A DNA stretch of 64,000 bases. Origin: Chloroflexota bacterium (GTDB lineage: Bacteria > Chloroflexota > Dehalococcoidia > Tepidiformales > Tepidiformaceae). Positions 38,872-48,577 of the stretch are shown in pieces; positions within the stretch are counted from its first letter, which is position 1; every line of letters starts with the position of its first letter. The position numbers and the translations under genes are program-made. The notes below the pieces were generated by a model. The model had not been told where the DNA came from. It did no database searches and worked only from the letters and a program-made list of their open reading frames with translations. The stretch spans positions 124,001 to 188,000 of the forward strand of contig JACRBT010000017.1 of the NCBI GenBank assembly GCA_016234445.1. The letters are read 5' to 3'.

Positions 38872-41800
38872 TCAGGGCCTGAACTGGAGCGCCCTTGGCC
38901 CGAGCCGGCCCGGCTGCCCGACGATCCGGAAGGCGTTTTCCGCCCACTCGCAGACCAGCCGCCGGGTGTCACGCGGGTCGATCATCTCTTCGATCTGGAA
39001 GCGCGAAAGCGGCCCCAGCGGCCCCCTCGCGCTCTCGATCCGGGCGTTGATCTCGGCCCGCAGCGCGGCGGGGTCGGCGGCCTCGGCCAGCTGCCGCTTG
39101 TAGGCCGCCTCGATGCCGCCCTCGGGTGGGATCCCGCCGACGTCCGCCGCCGGCCAGGCGACGCGCACCGACGGCCCGGACTTCGGCGTCGCGTAGTTGT
39201 TGCCGGCCACGCCGAAGCTCCGCCGCATCAACACCGTGAAGATCGGCACGCTCACCTGGGCGAAGGCCACCATCCACTCCCCGCCCTTGCGGATGGCGCC
39301 CAGGGTTTCGTGCTCCAGCCCGACGGCGAATCCGGGGTTGTCGACCAGGTTCAGGACCGGGATGTGGAAGAGGTCGCAGACGTCGAGGTGGCGGGTGAGC
39401 TTGCTGCAGCCGTCCGCCGTCAGGGCGCCGCCGTTGACGTGGCGGCTGTCCGAGGCGATGACGCCCAGCGGGTAGCCGTTGAAGCGGACGAACCCGGTCA
39501 CCTGGTCGGTGCCCCAGAGCCCGCCGGTTTCGAAGAACGACCCCTTGTCCGCCATGAGGCGGATGGCCTCGCGGATGTCGAAGGTGGTCGTCCGCTTCCG
39601 GGGGACCAGGGTGAAAAGCTTCTCCTCGCGGCGGCCGGGCGGGTCCGCCGGGTTCGGGGGAAGCACCGGCGGCGCCTCGTAGACGCTCGAGGGCAGGTAG
39701 GAGAGGAAGCGCCGCGCCATCCCGGCCGCCTCTTCCTCGGTCTCGGCCAGGTTGTCGACCGACCCGTTGCGGCAGTGGATCTGCCAGCCGCCGAGGTCCT
39801 CCTTCGAGATGTCGTAGCCCATCGCGTGGCTCACGACCGGGGGCCCGGCGACGAAGAGCTGGGCGATGTCGCGGACCATCACCGAGAAGTGACCGAGCAC
39901 GGCTTTCGCCGCGCCGATGCCGACGACGCTCCCGAGGAGCACGTTGACGACCGGCACCGTCGCCAGTTGCTCCGCGAACATCGAGCTCCCGAGGTGCCCG
40001 GGGAGGAACGAGCCGCCGCCGCCGGTGACCCGCGGCCTGCCCGCCTTGATCGCGCCGCTGCTCTCCTGGGCGCTGCTTTCGCCTTCCGTCCGCTGGGCCG
40101 GCACCATCGCCGCCACGCTGCCGCCGCCGGAGGAGCCGTCCAACAGGCGCACCGACGGGACCAGCATCTCCAGCGAGAGGCGGTCGAGGTAGCCGCTCTT
40201 GGCGCTGATCGCGCCGTCGGCGTGCCCGCCGCGAGAGGTGAAGTCGTCGGCGCAGACGATCGCGGCACGGCCCGTGATCCTGCCCCAGCCGCCGACGTGG
40301 TTGGCGGGGGTAAAGTCCACGACGTTGCCGTCGTCGTCGTAGGAGGCGAAGCCGGCCACGCTACCAACTTCGCGGAAGGAGCCTTCGTCGAGGAGGAGCG
40401 TGATCCGCTCCCGGCAGGTGAGCTTGCCGCGGCTGCGCTGGCGGACCACCCCGGGGTCCTCCGAGCCGGGAGCAAGGCGTGCGTGGGCGAGCTCCTGCAG
40501 GGTACGGACCGCATCGAGGGTCGGCGCCCAGGTGCTCTCGCTGCCCTGCGACCTGGCGGTCGTGGCCGGCGCCGCGTCATCGTCGGCCGGCGTAAGAACG
40601 GCGACCATCTGCCCCGCCTCGACGCTGTCCCCCGGGCGCAGGCTCGCGAGCGCCGTGACCACCCCCGCGCAGGGGGCGGCCACGACCGTTTCCATCTTCA
40701 TTGCGGCGATCACGAGGATGGCGTCGCCGGCGGCAACCCGGTCGCCTGCCGCGACGCTGAGCTCAACGACCTGCGCCGTTATCGGTGACTCCAACCAGAC
40801 CTGGCCCTCCTCGACGTCCAGGGACGGCAAGGCTGCCGGGGCCGCTCCCGGGCGCGTGGCCGTCGCGGCAGCGGAATCCGACGCCAGCTGGTCGAGGAAG
40901 GGGAGGGGGCCGCTCCCGTTCGCCGAGGTGCCGTTCATGGCTGCCGCGTGCTCGATCAGGAACGTCGTCCTCGCGTCGCCGCCGCGGAGGGTGGGATGGT
41001 TCAGGATCGCCCGGAGCTGTTGGAGGTTCGCCGGCAGGCCCGCTATCTGGAACTCGTTGAGCGCCGCGAGGGTGCGGTCGAGCGCGGAAACGAACGAAGC
41101 CGTGGAGTTCGACGTCCCGATGACCTTCGCGAGGAGCGGGTCGAACTGCGGCGGCGGCGTGTAGCCGAGGTAGCCGCAGCCATCCACGCGCACCCCGGGG
41201 CCGGCCGGTTCCCGGTAGGAGGTGATGCTGCCGGGTCCTGTCGCCACGACGCGGGCCTGGACAGCGAAGCCCCGCGGCTGGCCGACCGCCTGCTGGTCCC
41301 CCAGCCCCAGCGAGGCGAGCGTCGCGCCGGAGGCGATCTGGAACTGCGCCTCAACGATGTCGACGCCGGTCACCTGCTCGGTGACGGTGTGCTCCACCTG
41401 GAGGCGGGGGTTGCATTCGATGAAGTAGTGTTCGCCGCTTTCGGGCGCGACGAGGAATTCGACGGTGCCGGCGTTGACGAACCCGGCGGCCCTGGCGAGC
41501 CTGGTGGCGTCGGCCAGGATCCGTTCGCGAAGGGCCCTGTCCAGCCCCGGCGCCGGGGCGATTTCCACGACCTTCTGGTTTCGCTGCTGGACCGAGCAAT
41601 CGCGCTCGTGGAGGTGGACCACGTTGCCGGCGCCGTCCGCCAGGATCTGCACCTCGATGTGCCGCGGCCGGGCGACGACCTTTTCAAGGAAGAGCGAGCC
41701 ATCACCGAAGGCGGCCGCGGCCTCGCTCCGGCAGCGGAGGAACGACTCCGCCATGTCCTCTGCCCGTTCGACCCGGCGCATCCCCCGCCCGCCGCCGCCG

Positions 41801-42324
41801 GCCGACGCCTTGAGCATCACGGGGTAGCCGAGTTCGCGCGCCACCGCCGCGGCAGCGTCCGGTGACGCCAGGGCTTCGGCGCTCCCCGGCACCACCGGGA
41901 TGCCGAGCGACATCGCGAAGGCGCGCGCCCGGACCTTGTCTCCGAAGAGCGAGAGGGCTGCCGGCGAGGGGCCCACGAAGGCCAGGCCCGCGGCCGCGCA
42001 CAGCTCGGCGAAGGCGGCGTTCTCCGCGAGGAAGCCGTAGCCGGGGTGGACGCAATCGCAGCCGGTCACTTTCGCTGCCCGGATCAGCGCCGCGGCGTCG
42101 AGGTAAGCGGCGACCGGATCGCCCGCGTTCGTCCCCGGGCCGCCAAGCTCCACCGCCCGGGTCGTGAACTTCGTGTGGAGGCCCAGGGAGTCGACGGGAG
42201 CGTAGACGCCCACCGACTCCATCCCGAGGCCGGACGCCGCCCTGGCGATCCGGATTGCGATTTCGCCGCGGTTGGCGATGAGCACACGCTTGAGGAGTGC
42301 CACCCCTGTTCCTGTCTGAGCCAT
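38872..42324 (-). CDS. Single-chain acyl-CoA carboxylase (biotin carboxylase-BCCP-carboxyltransferase)
   Basis: 1150 residues from ATG at 42324 (MAQTGTGVALLKRV); a frame extension of 22 codons is less likely. Order: biotin carboxylase (RVLIANRGEIAIRIARA; GFLAENAAF; the ATP loop SAGGGGRGMR; FIECNPRLQVEHTVTE), biotinyl domain about 510-600 with the biotin site AMKMETVV near residue 545, then two carboxyltransferase halves (RERITLLLDEGSF; GGSFLPGHLG; ISKEDLGGWQIHC; FDIREAIRLMADKGSFFE; VNLVDNPGFAVGLEHE). It carboxylates an acyl-CoA (acetyl-, propionyl- or longer) from bicarbonate and ATP. Having all three parts in one chain is typical of the long-chain and some archaeal/actinobacterial carboxylases; more often they are separate. 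Confidence 0.93.
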   Translation of the reverse strand: MAQTGTGVALLKRVLIANRGEIAIRIARAASGLGMESVGVYAPVDSLGLHTKFTTRAVELGGPGTNAGDPVAAYLDAAALIRAAKVTGCDCVHPGYGFLAENAAFAELCAAAGLAFVGPSPAALSLFGDKVRARAFAMSLGIPVVPGSAEALASPDAAAAVARELGYPVMLKASAGGGGRGMRRVERAEDMAESFLRCRSEAAAAFGDGSLFLEKVVARPRHIEVQILADGAGNVVHLHERDCSVQQRNQKVVEIAPAPGLDRALRERILADATRLARAAGFVNAGTVEFLVAPESGEHYFIECNPRLQVEHTVTEQVTGVDIVEAQFQIASGATLASLGLGDQQAVGQPRGFAVQARVVATGPGSITSYREPAGPGVRVDGCGYLGYTPPPQFDPLLAKVIGTSNSTASFVSALDRTLAALNEFQIAGLPANLQQLRAILNHPTLRGGDARTTFLIEHAAAMNGTSANGSGPLPFLDQLASDSAAATATRPGAAPAALPSLDVEEGQVWLESPITAQVVELSVAAGDRVAAGDAILVIAAMKMETVVAAPCAGVVTALASLRPGDSVEAGQMVAVLTPADDDAAPATTARSQGSESTWAPTLDAVRTLQELAHARLAPGSEDPGVVRQRSRGKLTCRERITLLLDEGSFREVGSVAGFASYDDDGNVVDFTPANHVGGWGRITGRAAIVCADDFTSRGGHADGAISAKSGYLDRLSLEMLVPSVRLLDGSSGGGSVAAMVPAQRTEGESSAQESSGAIKAGRPRVTGGGGSFLPGHLGSSMFAEQLATVPVVNVLLGSVVGIGAAKAVLGHFSVMVRDIAQLFVAGPPVVSHAMGYDISKEDLGGWQIHCRNGSVDNLAETEEEAAGMARRFLSYLPSSVYEAPPVLPPNPADPPGRREEKLFTLVPRKRTTTFDIREAIRLMADKGSFFETGGLWGTDQVTGFVRFNGYPLGVIASDSRHVNGGALTADGCSKLTRHLDVCDLFHIPVLNLVDNPGFAVGLEHETLGAIRKGGEWMVAFAQVSVPIFTVLMRRSFGVAGNNYATPKSGPSVRVAWPAADVGGIPPEGGIEAAYKRQLAEAADPAALRAEINARIESARGPLGPLSRFQIEEMIDPRDTRRLVCEWAENAFRIVGQPGRLGPRALQFRP

Positions 42325-42536
42325 TGCGTCCCCTCTTGCTGCGCCGATTGTCCCGGCGACGGGTTGGACTGCGACTATGTCACCATCCACCGGTCGCCAT
42401 CAAGACGCGACACAGGAAACGCGGCGGGGGAGCCGGCCGGGGACACCAAACAAGCGCCGGGGCGGGTTGCGGCCCGCCGGGCTCGAATCAAGCAGACAGC
42501 CCGGGGCAGGCGACCGGCGCCCGTCCGGAGGAGGTC

Positions 42537-42902
42537 TCAGCCCGACTTGGCGTATTGACCCACGCTCGCGCCGAAGTCGAGGAAGAGACAGGTTTCGGTG
42601 CCCGGGATCCAGGCGTCGTGCCCCGGGGCGATAACCACGACATCGCCCGGTCCGGCCTCAGCCTCGGTGCCGTCATCCATCCGCACGACCATCCGCCCCG
42701 CGAGCATGTAGCCCACGTGGGCGGCCTGGCACGAGTTCGTCCCGGCGATGGGCTTGACGTTGACCGACCACCGCCAGCCTGGCTCGAACCTGCCCAGGCC
42801 GACTGTCACGCCGGCGACGTTGACGATGTCCATGTGCCCTTTCCCGGCAAATTGCCGGACTTCGTCGGGGGCGCTGAATTTGCCTGCTGCAATACCACTC
42901 AT
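42537..42902 (-). CDS. Cupin-domain protein
   Basis: 121 residues. A single cupin barrel: VTVGLGRFEPGWRWSVNVKP, then CQAAHVGYMLAGRMVVRMDDGTEAEAGPGDVVVIAPGHDAWIPG. The first cupin motif, G(X)5HXH(X)3,4E, is only partly kept (one His in QAAHVGY and no clear Glu), so metal binding is uncertain. Role open: small-molecule binding, isomerase or regulator. Single gene; the carboxylase gene is downstream on the same strand, 212 bp away. Confidence 0.85.
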   Translation of the reverse strand: MSGIAAGKFSAPDEVRQFAGKGHMDIVNVAGVTVGLGRFEPGWRWSVNVKPIAGTNSCQAAHVGYMLAGRMVVRMDDGTEAEAGPGDVVVIAPGHDAWIPGTETCLFLDFGASVGQYAKSG

Positions 42903-43030
42903 GTTCGGGTGCTCCTATCCGAGTTCGGGCGACTCCCCTCCCACGGGGTCCGTCCGCTGGCCGCCCATTACACGCCGCGGAGTAGAGGAATGCAAGGAGT
43001 TTGCCGGGGGGAGTCGTCGGGCGACGCGGG

Positions 43031-44026
43031 TCAGGTGGGGATGGCCGCCGAGAGCGCGAAGCCGAGGGCGAAACAGGCGGGGAAGGTGAACACCCAGGCG
43101 AGGAGGATGTTGTAGGCGATCCCCCAGCGCACCGCCGAGAGCCGGCGGGTGGCGCCGACGCCCATGATCGCCGAGCCGATGGTGTGGGTCGTGCTCACGG
43201 GGATGCCGAAGCGGGCCGTGACCGCCAGCGTTGCCGCGGCCGCCGTCTCCGCGGCGAAGCCCTGGTAGGTTTCGAGATGGGTGATGTCCATCCCGAGGGT
43301 CTTGATGATCCGCCAGCCGCCGGCGAGGGTGCTGATGCCCATCGTTGCGGCTGCAAGCCCGATCACCCAGACGGGGACGCTGAAGTCCTTCGAAGGCGTG
43401 TCGTGGTAGATGGCGAGCGCCATCGCCATCGCCCCCATGGCCTTCTGCCCGTCGGAAGTCCCGTGGCTCCAGGCCATGAAGGCCGACGAACAGATCTGGG
43501 CATAGCCAAAGTGCCGCCGCATCCCTGACGGCCCCGCGCCCCGGAAGAACCAGAGGATTGTCAGCATGACGAGGAAGGCCCCACCGAAGCCAAGGAGCAG
43601 GGAGATACCCATCCCGGTGAAGACCTTCTCCCAGCCGCTCCAGATGAGCGAGTCGAACCCCGCCTGCTGGACCGCTGCCCCCGCCAGCCCCGCGACCAGC
43701 CCGTGGCTCTTGCTCACCGGCATGCGCAGGTAGGCGGCGAGTCCGCCCCAGCAAACGACGGCGAGGCCGCCCGCCGCGACCGTCTTCAAGCTCAGCCCGG
43801 CGTCGATGTCGATGACGCCTTTGCCGACGGTCGCGGCCACGGCGGTCCCGGAGAGGGCGCCAATGAGATTGAGTGCCCCGGCCATGATCACGGCGGCTGC
43901 TGGCGGAAGCACGCGCGTCGACACGACGGTGGCAACGGCGTTGGGGGCGTCAGTCCAGCCGTTCAGGGCTTCGAAGGCGACGAGGATGACGAACGTGATA
44001 ACCAGGAAGCCGAACGAGTCGGTCAT
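43031..44026 (-). CDS. PiT-family inorganic phosphate transporter
   Basis: 331 residues, mostly membrane. FEALNGWTDAPNAVATVVSTRVL (the GxNDxANA-type signature) near the N-terminus and a second repeat MAWSHGTSDGQKAMGAMAMAL, then IPVSTTHTIGSAIMGVG. About 8-9 membrane helices. PiT proteins cotransport phosphate (often as a metal-phosphate complex) with protons or sodium. The DUF47 gene lies upstream in the same orientation, 33 bp away, a standard pair. Confidence 0.93.
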   Translation of the reverse strand: MTDSFGFLVITFVILVAFEALNGWTDAPNAVATVVSTRVLPPAAAVIMAGALNLIGALSGTAVAATVGKGVIDIDAGLSLKTVAAGGLAVVCWGGLAAYLRMPVSKSHGLVAGLAGAAVQQAGFDSLIWSGWEKVFTGMGISLLLGFGGAFLVMLTILWFFRGAGPSGMRRHFGYAQICSSAFMAWSHGTSDGQKAMGAMAMALAIYHDTPSKDFSVPVWVIGLAAATMGISTLAGGWRIIKTLGMDITHLETYQGFAAETAAAATLAVTARFGIPVSTTHTIGSAIMGVGATRRLSAVRWGIAYNILLAWVFTFPACFALGFALSAAIPT

Positions 44027-44059
44027 GATGCGTCGCTCGGTCCGTGTATCACGACCGGG

Positions 44060-44695
44060 TTACCCGTTCTTCAGGACGATGGCTTCGAGGATGTGGGCCA
44101 CGTTTTCACAGCTGTCGATGGAACTTTCGAGTTCGCTGTAGATCTCCCGCCATTTGATGATGTCGGTAATCGGCATCTCGCCGTCAAAGAGGTGGGCGTT
44201 CGCCTGGAGGAAGAGTGAGTCGCCTTCGTTTTCGAGCCGATTTATTTCCTTCGCAAGGACGAGAATCTCCTTGAGCTGCCGCTTGTGGCGAAGGACGTCG
44301 ATCGCCTTCGCCAGTTGGATGCATTGCAGTCGAGTCAGGTCGGCGAGTCCCAGCGCACTCGGTGTTGGACTGGGAATGCGATACATCGAAATGGATGTGG
44401 CGGTCGCCTCGATGTGGTCGATGACGTCGTCCATCCGTTGGGCGAGGGCGACGATGTCTTCGCGGTCCAGCGGCGTCACAAACGTCCTGTTGACGAGCGT
44501 GTAGACGTCGTGAGTGATGTTGTCGGCCTCGGACTCTATCTCCTGGATTCGCCTCGTCTTCATCTCGACGTTTTCGAAGTGTTCGAGGAGATCGACCATC
44601 TCTTCGCTGGCCTGGACCAGCAAGCGGGCCTGTTCGGCGAAGAGATCGTAAAAGCGGCCATTGCGGGGAAAGATGGAGAAGCGAAGACTCGACAT
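44060..44695 (-). CDS. DUF47 (PhoU-like) regulator of the phosphate transporter
   Basis: 211 residues, all helical. RFSIFPRNGRFYDLFAEQARLLVQASEEMVDLLEH opening, then IQEIESEADNITHDVYTLVNRTFVTPLDREDIVALAQRMDDVIDHIE. This is the DUF47/PhoU-like fold, which binds metals and partners PiT transporters. It precedes the PiT gene in the same orientation. It probably gates or modulates phosphate uptake. Confidence 0.92.
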   Translation of the reverse strand: MSSLRFSIFPRNGRFYDLFAEQARLLVQASEEMVDLLEHFENVEMKTRRIQEIESEADNITHDVYTLVNRTFVTPLDREDIVALAQRMDDVIDHIEATATSISMYRIPSPTPSALGLADLTRLQCIQLAKAIDVLRHKRQLKEILVLAKEINRLENEGDSLFLQANAHLFDGEMPITDIIKWREIYSELESSIDSCENVAHILEAIVLKNG

Positions 44696-44945
44696 AAATG
44701 GTCACCGTGCTCGCATCGCGTGCCAGGAAAGGCCACGCAAAGTCTACTCTTCGCGCATCCGCACGGCTATTCGCGGGGGGTGGGATTGTCACTGCGCCCG
44801 GCGCCGCTCCGAGGGCTCCGGCGGCGCGGTTGAGCGCGGAGCCAGCCGAGCCTCGATACTGGCGGGGAGGCGGCCAGACCGCGGCCCCGCGCCGTGCGAG
44901 AATGCTCCACGGCGGCCGCCACGAGGCCCGGTGGGAGGGATTCGC

Positions 44946-47354
44946 TTGCGCGCATTGGCCGGGGTACGCGTCCTCGACTGCACGGGTTTCGTTGCCGGGC
45001 CCTACTGTGCCCGGCTCCTCGCCGGGCTCGGCGCCGACGTCATCAAGATAGAGCCGCCGGGGGGCGACCCGGCACGGTCCCACGGGCCGTTCCCGGGGAA
45101 CCGGCCCCACCCCGAGAAGAGCGCGATCTTCGTCCACCTGAACACGAACAAGCGGGGCGCCGTCCTTGACCTGGGGACGGAAGATGGCCGCGCTGCCTTT
45201 CGCGACCTCGCAAGTGGCGCTCACGTCGTCATCGAGGATCGGTCGCCCGGCGAGCTTGCCGCGCTTGGCCTGGGATACGACGTGCTCGCGAAGCACAATC
45301 CCGGGCTGGTGATGACCTCGATCACCGCGTTCGGTCAGGACGGCCCCTATCGTGACTACCGCGCCCACCACATCAACCTCTTCAACGCCACGGAAGGGAG
45401 CACGGCGGCGCGCGCCCGGGACGGCCGGCCGACGATGGCTGGCGGCTTCCTCGGCGAGTACGACGCCGGCCTGAACGCCGGGGTGGCGACGCTCGCGGCA
45501 CTCCACGCCAGCCGGCTCAGCGGCCGGGGCCAGCACGTCGACATTTCGAGGTTCGAATCGCTGGCGGCCCTCCAGCGCGTCGACATTTCGATCCAGCGGA
45601 ACAAGGACCAGGCGGCCGGTTACCGAAACGTCTCCCGGATCGGCGGGCTCGTGCCCTGCAAGGACGGCCACGTGGTCATCATCGCCGTCGAGGACCACCA
45701 GTGGACGTCGCTCGCCGAACTCATCGGCCGGCCGGAGTGGACGACGGACCCGCGCTTCACCAGCCGCGAAGAGCGGCCCCGCCACGCGCCGGAGATCCAG
45801 CGTGCCATCCTCGACTGGGCGAAGCAGCACCCCAAGGACGAGGTCTACCACCTCGGCCAGGCGGCGAAGGTCCCCGTGGGGGCGGTGCTGAACGTCCCCG
45901 AACTGCTGGCTTCGCCCCAGTTGCGCGCGCGGGACTTCTTCCACGAGGTCGACCACCCTGACGCGGGCGCACACCTCCAGCCGGGGATGGGATTCCTGCT
46001 GTCGAAGTCCCCGTGGCGGGCAGAACGCCCGGCGCCCCGGCTGGGGGAGCACAACGGGGAGGTGCTGGGGCAGCGACCCTGGGGGCATGCTTCAACCGCT
46101 GCTCCCGCCGGACAAAGCCTCCCGGGGGGCACGGCGTCTCACCCCCGCACGAAGGCGCTCGAGGGCGTCCGCGTCGTCGACTTCACCTGGGCCTGGGCGG
46201 GCGCCTACGCGACCTTCCAGCTCGGTTTGCTCGGCGCCGAGGTCATCAAGGTCGAGAGCCTGAAGCGGCTCGACCTGTCGCGGACGCAGTCGCTCACCAC
46301 CGGCCAGCGCTTCGCGGGATACGACTCGTCGACGATCTTCAACGACCTCAACGCCAACAAGCGCAGCCTCCAGCTGGACCTGAGCCGGCCCGAAGCCGTC
46401 GCCATCGCCAAACGGCTCGTGGCGGAGAGCGACGTGGTCGCCCAGAACATGCGGCCCGGGGTGATGGAGCGGCTGGGGCTTGGCTACGAAGACCTGCGCG
46501 CGGTGAAGCCGGACATCATCATGCTCTCGTCGTCGGCGCTCGGCTCAACCGGCCCCGAACGGACGTACTCGGGGTACGCCCCCGTGTTCTCGGCACTCGG
46601 CGGCCTGGCCTACATCACCGGGCAGGCTGGCGGTCCACCGGTCCCTCTCTACGGCTCCGTCGACCTTCGTTCGGCCACGATGAGCGCCTTCGCCGTGATG
46701 GCCGCCCTCCACCAGCGCGACGCGACGGGCGAAGGGCAGCACATCGACCTGTCGTCGGTGGAGTCGGTGGCCTCCCTGATCGGCCACGTTTTCGCCGAGT
46801 ACCAGTTGACGGGGAAGATGCCGCGCCGCCGCGGGAACGACGACTTCCACATGGCGCCGCACAACACCTACCCCTGCGCCGGCGGGGAGTGGGTGACGAT
46901 TGCGGTCGAGACCGATGCCGAGTGGCAGTCGTTCTGCGCGGCGCTGGGGAATCCCGGGTGGACGAACGACGCGCGCTTCGCCGAGGCACGTAGCCGGTGG
47001 CGGAACCGCCGGACGCTCGACAGGCATGTCGAGGGATGGACGAGGGAGCGCGGCGCGGCGGAGATCACGACCCTTCTCCAGCGAGCAGGAGTGGCGGCCC
47101 TCCCCGGTTGGGGACCGGAAGGACTCGCGCACGACGCCCATCTCGAAGCGCGCGGCTTCTTCCAGCCGGTGGTACACCCCGTCCTGGGCCGCCGGGAAGT
47201 CGTGGGGGCGCCATGGACGCTCCCGGGGACGCCGCCCGCCATCGAGCGGCCCGCCCCCCTGCTCGGTGAACACAACGGTTACGTGCTAGCGGACCTCCTC
47301 GGCATGTCGCCGGCCGAGGTCGCGTCGCTCCAGGAGCAGGGGATCGTCCACTGA
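44946..47354 (+). CDS. Fused tandem type III (CaiB/BaiF) CoA-transferase
   Basis: 802 residues from TTG at 44946, GGGAGGGA 5 nt upstream. Two homologous CaiB/BaiF domains, about 1-385 and 400-800. Domain 1: LAGVRVLDCTGFVAGPYCARLLAGLGADVIKIEPPGGD, FVHLNTNKRGAVLDLG, MTSITAFGQDGPYRDY and the likely Asp of GEYDAGLNAG. Domain 2: LEGVRVVDFTWAWAGAYATFQLGLLGAEVIKVES, FNDLNANKRSLQLDLS, YGSVDLRSATMSAFA. Type III enzymes move CoA between acids via an aspartyl-CoA adduct and form interlocked dimers; fusing two copies could give an internal dimer with two different sites. Not in an obvious operon; the thiolase gene is convergent. Confidence 0.92.
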   Translation: MRALAGVRVLDCTGFVAGPYCARLLAGLGADVIKIEPPGGDPARSHGPFPGNRPHPEKSAIFVHLNTNKRGAVLDLGTEDGRAAFRDLASGAHVVIEDRSPGELAALGLGYDVLAKHNPGLVMTSITAFGQDGPYRDYRAHHINLFNATEGSTAARARDGRPTMAGGFLGEYDAGLNAGVATLAALHASRLSGRGQHVDISRFESLAALQRVDISIQRNKDQAAGYRNVSRIGGLVPCKDGHVVIIAVEDHQWTSLAELIGRPEWTTDPRFTSREERPRHAPEIQRAILDWAKQHPKDEVYHLGQAAKVPVGAVLNVPELLASPQLRARDFFHEVDHPDAGAHLQPGMGFLLSKSPWRAERPAPRLGEHNGEVLGQRPWGHASTAAPAGQSLPGGTASHPRTKALEGVRVVDFTWAWAGAYATFQLGLLGAEVIKVESLKRLDLSRTQSLTTGQRFAGYDSSTIFNDLNANKRSLQLDLSRPEAVAIAKRLVAESDVVAQNMRPGVMERLGLGYEDLRAVKPDIIMLSSSALGSTGPERTYSGYAPVFSALGGLAYITGQAGGPPVPLYGSVDLRSATMSAFAVMAALHQRDATGEGQHIDLSSVESVASLIGHVFAEYQLTGKMPRRRGNDDFHMAPHNTYPCAGGEWVTIAVETDAEWQSFCAALGNPGWTNDARFAEARSRWRNRRTLDRHVEGWTRERGAAEITTLLQRAGVAALPGWGPEGLAHDAHLEARGFFQPVVHPVLGRREVVGAPWTLPGTPPAIERPAPLLGEHNGYVLADLLGMSPAEVASLQEQGIVH

Positions 47355-47385
47355 CGATCCCCTGCGGCAGCGCCGATCGCCGGTT

Positions 47386-48576
47386 CTAGAGGCCGGGCGC
47401 CGAACCGACGATGGAGACGAACGAGACGCAGTTGCCCGGGGCGCCGCCGAGGTTGTGGGTCATCGCGAGCTTCTTGCCGTTGTCTATCTGGCGCTTGCCG
47501 GCCTCGCCGCGGAGCTGCAGCCAGCATTCGAAGAGCATGCGCAGGCCGGAGGCGCCGATCGGGTGGCCGAACGACTTGAGGCCGCCGTCCGGGTTCACCG
47601 GGAGTTCGCCATCGAGGTCGAAGGTGCCACTGAGGACGTCCTTCCAGCCGTCACCGCGCTTCGAGAACCCGAGGTCCTCCATCAGCACGAGCTCGGTCGG
47701 CGTGAAGCAGTCGTGCACCTCGGCCATCGCCAGCTGGTTGCGGGGGTCGGTGATGCCGCACTGCTGGTAGGCGTCCTGGGCGACGGCGACGCACTCTTCG
47801 AAGGTCGTGTAGTCGTACTCAGGGTCGACGGGGCCGCGCGAGGGGCCGGCCACGAAGGAGAGCGCCTTCACGTACATCGGCTTGTCGGTGTACTTGTGGG
47901 CGTCCTCGGCACGGACGATGATCGCGGCCGCGGAGCCATCGGAAACGCCGGAGCAGTCGAAGATCCCGAGGTTCCCGGCGACGAGCGGCGAGTTCGCGAT
48001 CGTCTCCATGGAGACTTCCTTCTTGAACTGCGCCCGTGGGTTCAAGGCGCCGTTCTTGTGGTTCTTCCAGGCGATGCGCGTCATGACTTCCTTCAGCTGC
48101 GGCATCGACACCCCGTACTTGTTGGCGTAGGCCGGGGCGAGGAGGCTGAAGCTGGCGGGGGCGGAGGTGCCGGAGGCGGTGCCGTCGCTGGTCGGGGCGG
48201 CGCTGACGAGCCCGGAGTAGCCGGAGTCCTTCAGCTTCTCGACGCCGATCGCCATGACCATGTCATAGGCGCCGGAGGCCACGGCGTAGCAAGCGTTGCG
48301 GAACGACTCCGAGCCCGTGGCGCACATGTTTTCGTTCCGGCTGACCGGCTTGTAGTCGATTTTGAGCGGCCGGGAGAGGGTCAGGCCACTAACGCCGGAG
48401 CCCATTGTCCCGAGCCAGAAGGCGTCGATCTGGTCGATGGTCACCCCGGCGGAGCGGAGGGCGGCCTCCGAGGCGTCGATGAGCATGTCGTCGACGCTCT
48501 TGTCCCAGTGCTCACCGAACTCGGTGCAGCCCATGCCGATGACGGCGACGCGGTCCATGATGCCCTTGGAACTCAT
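47386..48576 (-). CDS. Thiolase-family (SCP-x/acetyl-CoA acetyltransferase-like) protein
   Basis: 396 residues. DRVAVIGMGCTEFGEHW start; the nucleophilic Cys in NENMCATGSESFRNA; AEVHDCFTPTEL; GHPIGASGLRM (catalytic His); and NLGGAPGNCVSFVSI where most thiolases have CxGGG. These are features of the SCP-x/'non-specific lipid transfer' branch of degradative thiolases, which often work with a partner DUF35 protein. The upstream gene encodes exactly such a DUF35 fusion and ends 1 bp before this start. Likely cleaves or forms a branched or steroid/aromatic side-chain acyl-CoA. Confidence 0.9.
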   Translation of the reverse strand: MSSKGIMDRVAVIGMGCTEFGEHWDKSVDDMLIDASEAALRSAGVTIDQIDAFWLGTMGSGVSGLTLSRPLKIDYKPVSRNENMCATGSESFRNACYAVASGAYDMVMAIGVEKLKDSGYSGLVSAAPTSDGTASGTSAPASFSLLAPAYANKYGVSMPQLKEVMTRIAWKNHKNGALNPRAQFKKEVSMETIANSPLVAGNLGIFDCSGVSDGSAAAIIVRAEDAHKYTDKPMYVKALSFVAGPSRGPVDPEYDYTTFEECVAVAQDAYQQCGITDPRNQLAMAEVHDCFTPTELVLMEDLGFSKRGDGWKDVLSGTFDLDGELPVNPDGGLKSFGHPIGASGLRMLFECWLQLRGEAGKRQIDNGKKLAMTHNLGGAPGNCVSFVSIVGSAPGL

Positions 48577-48577
48577 C

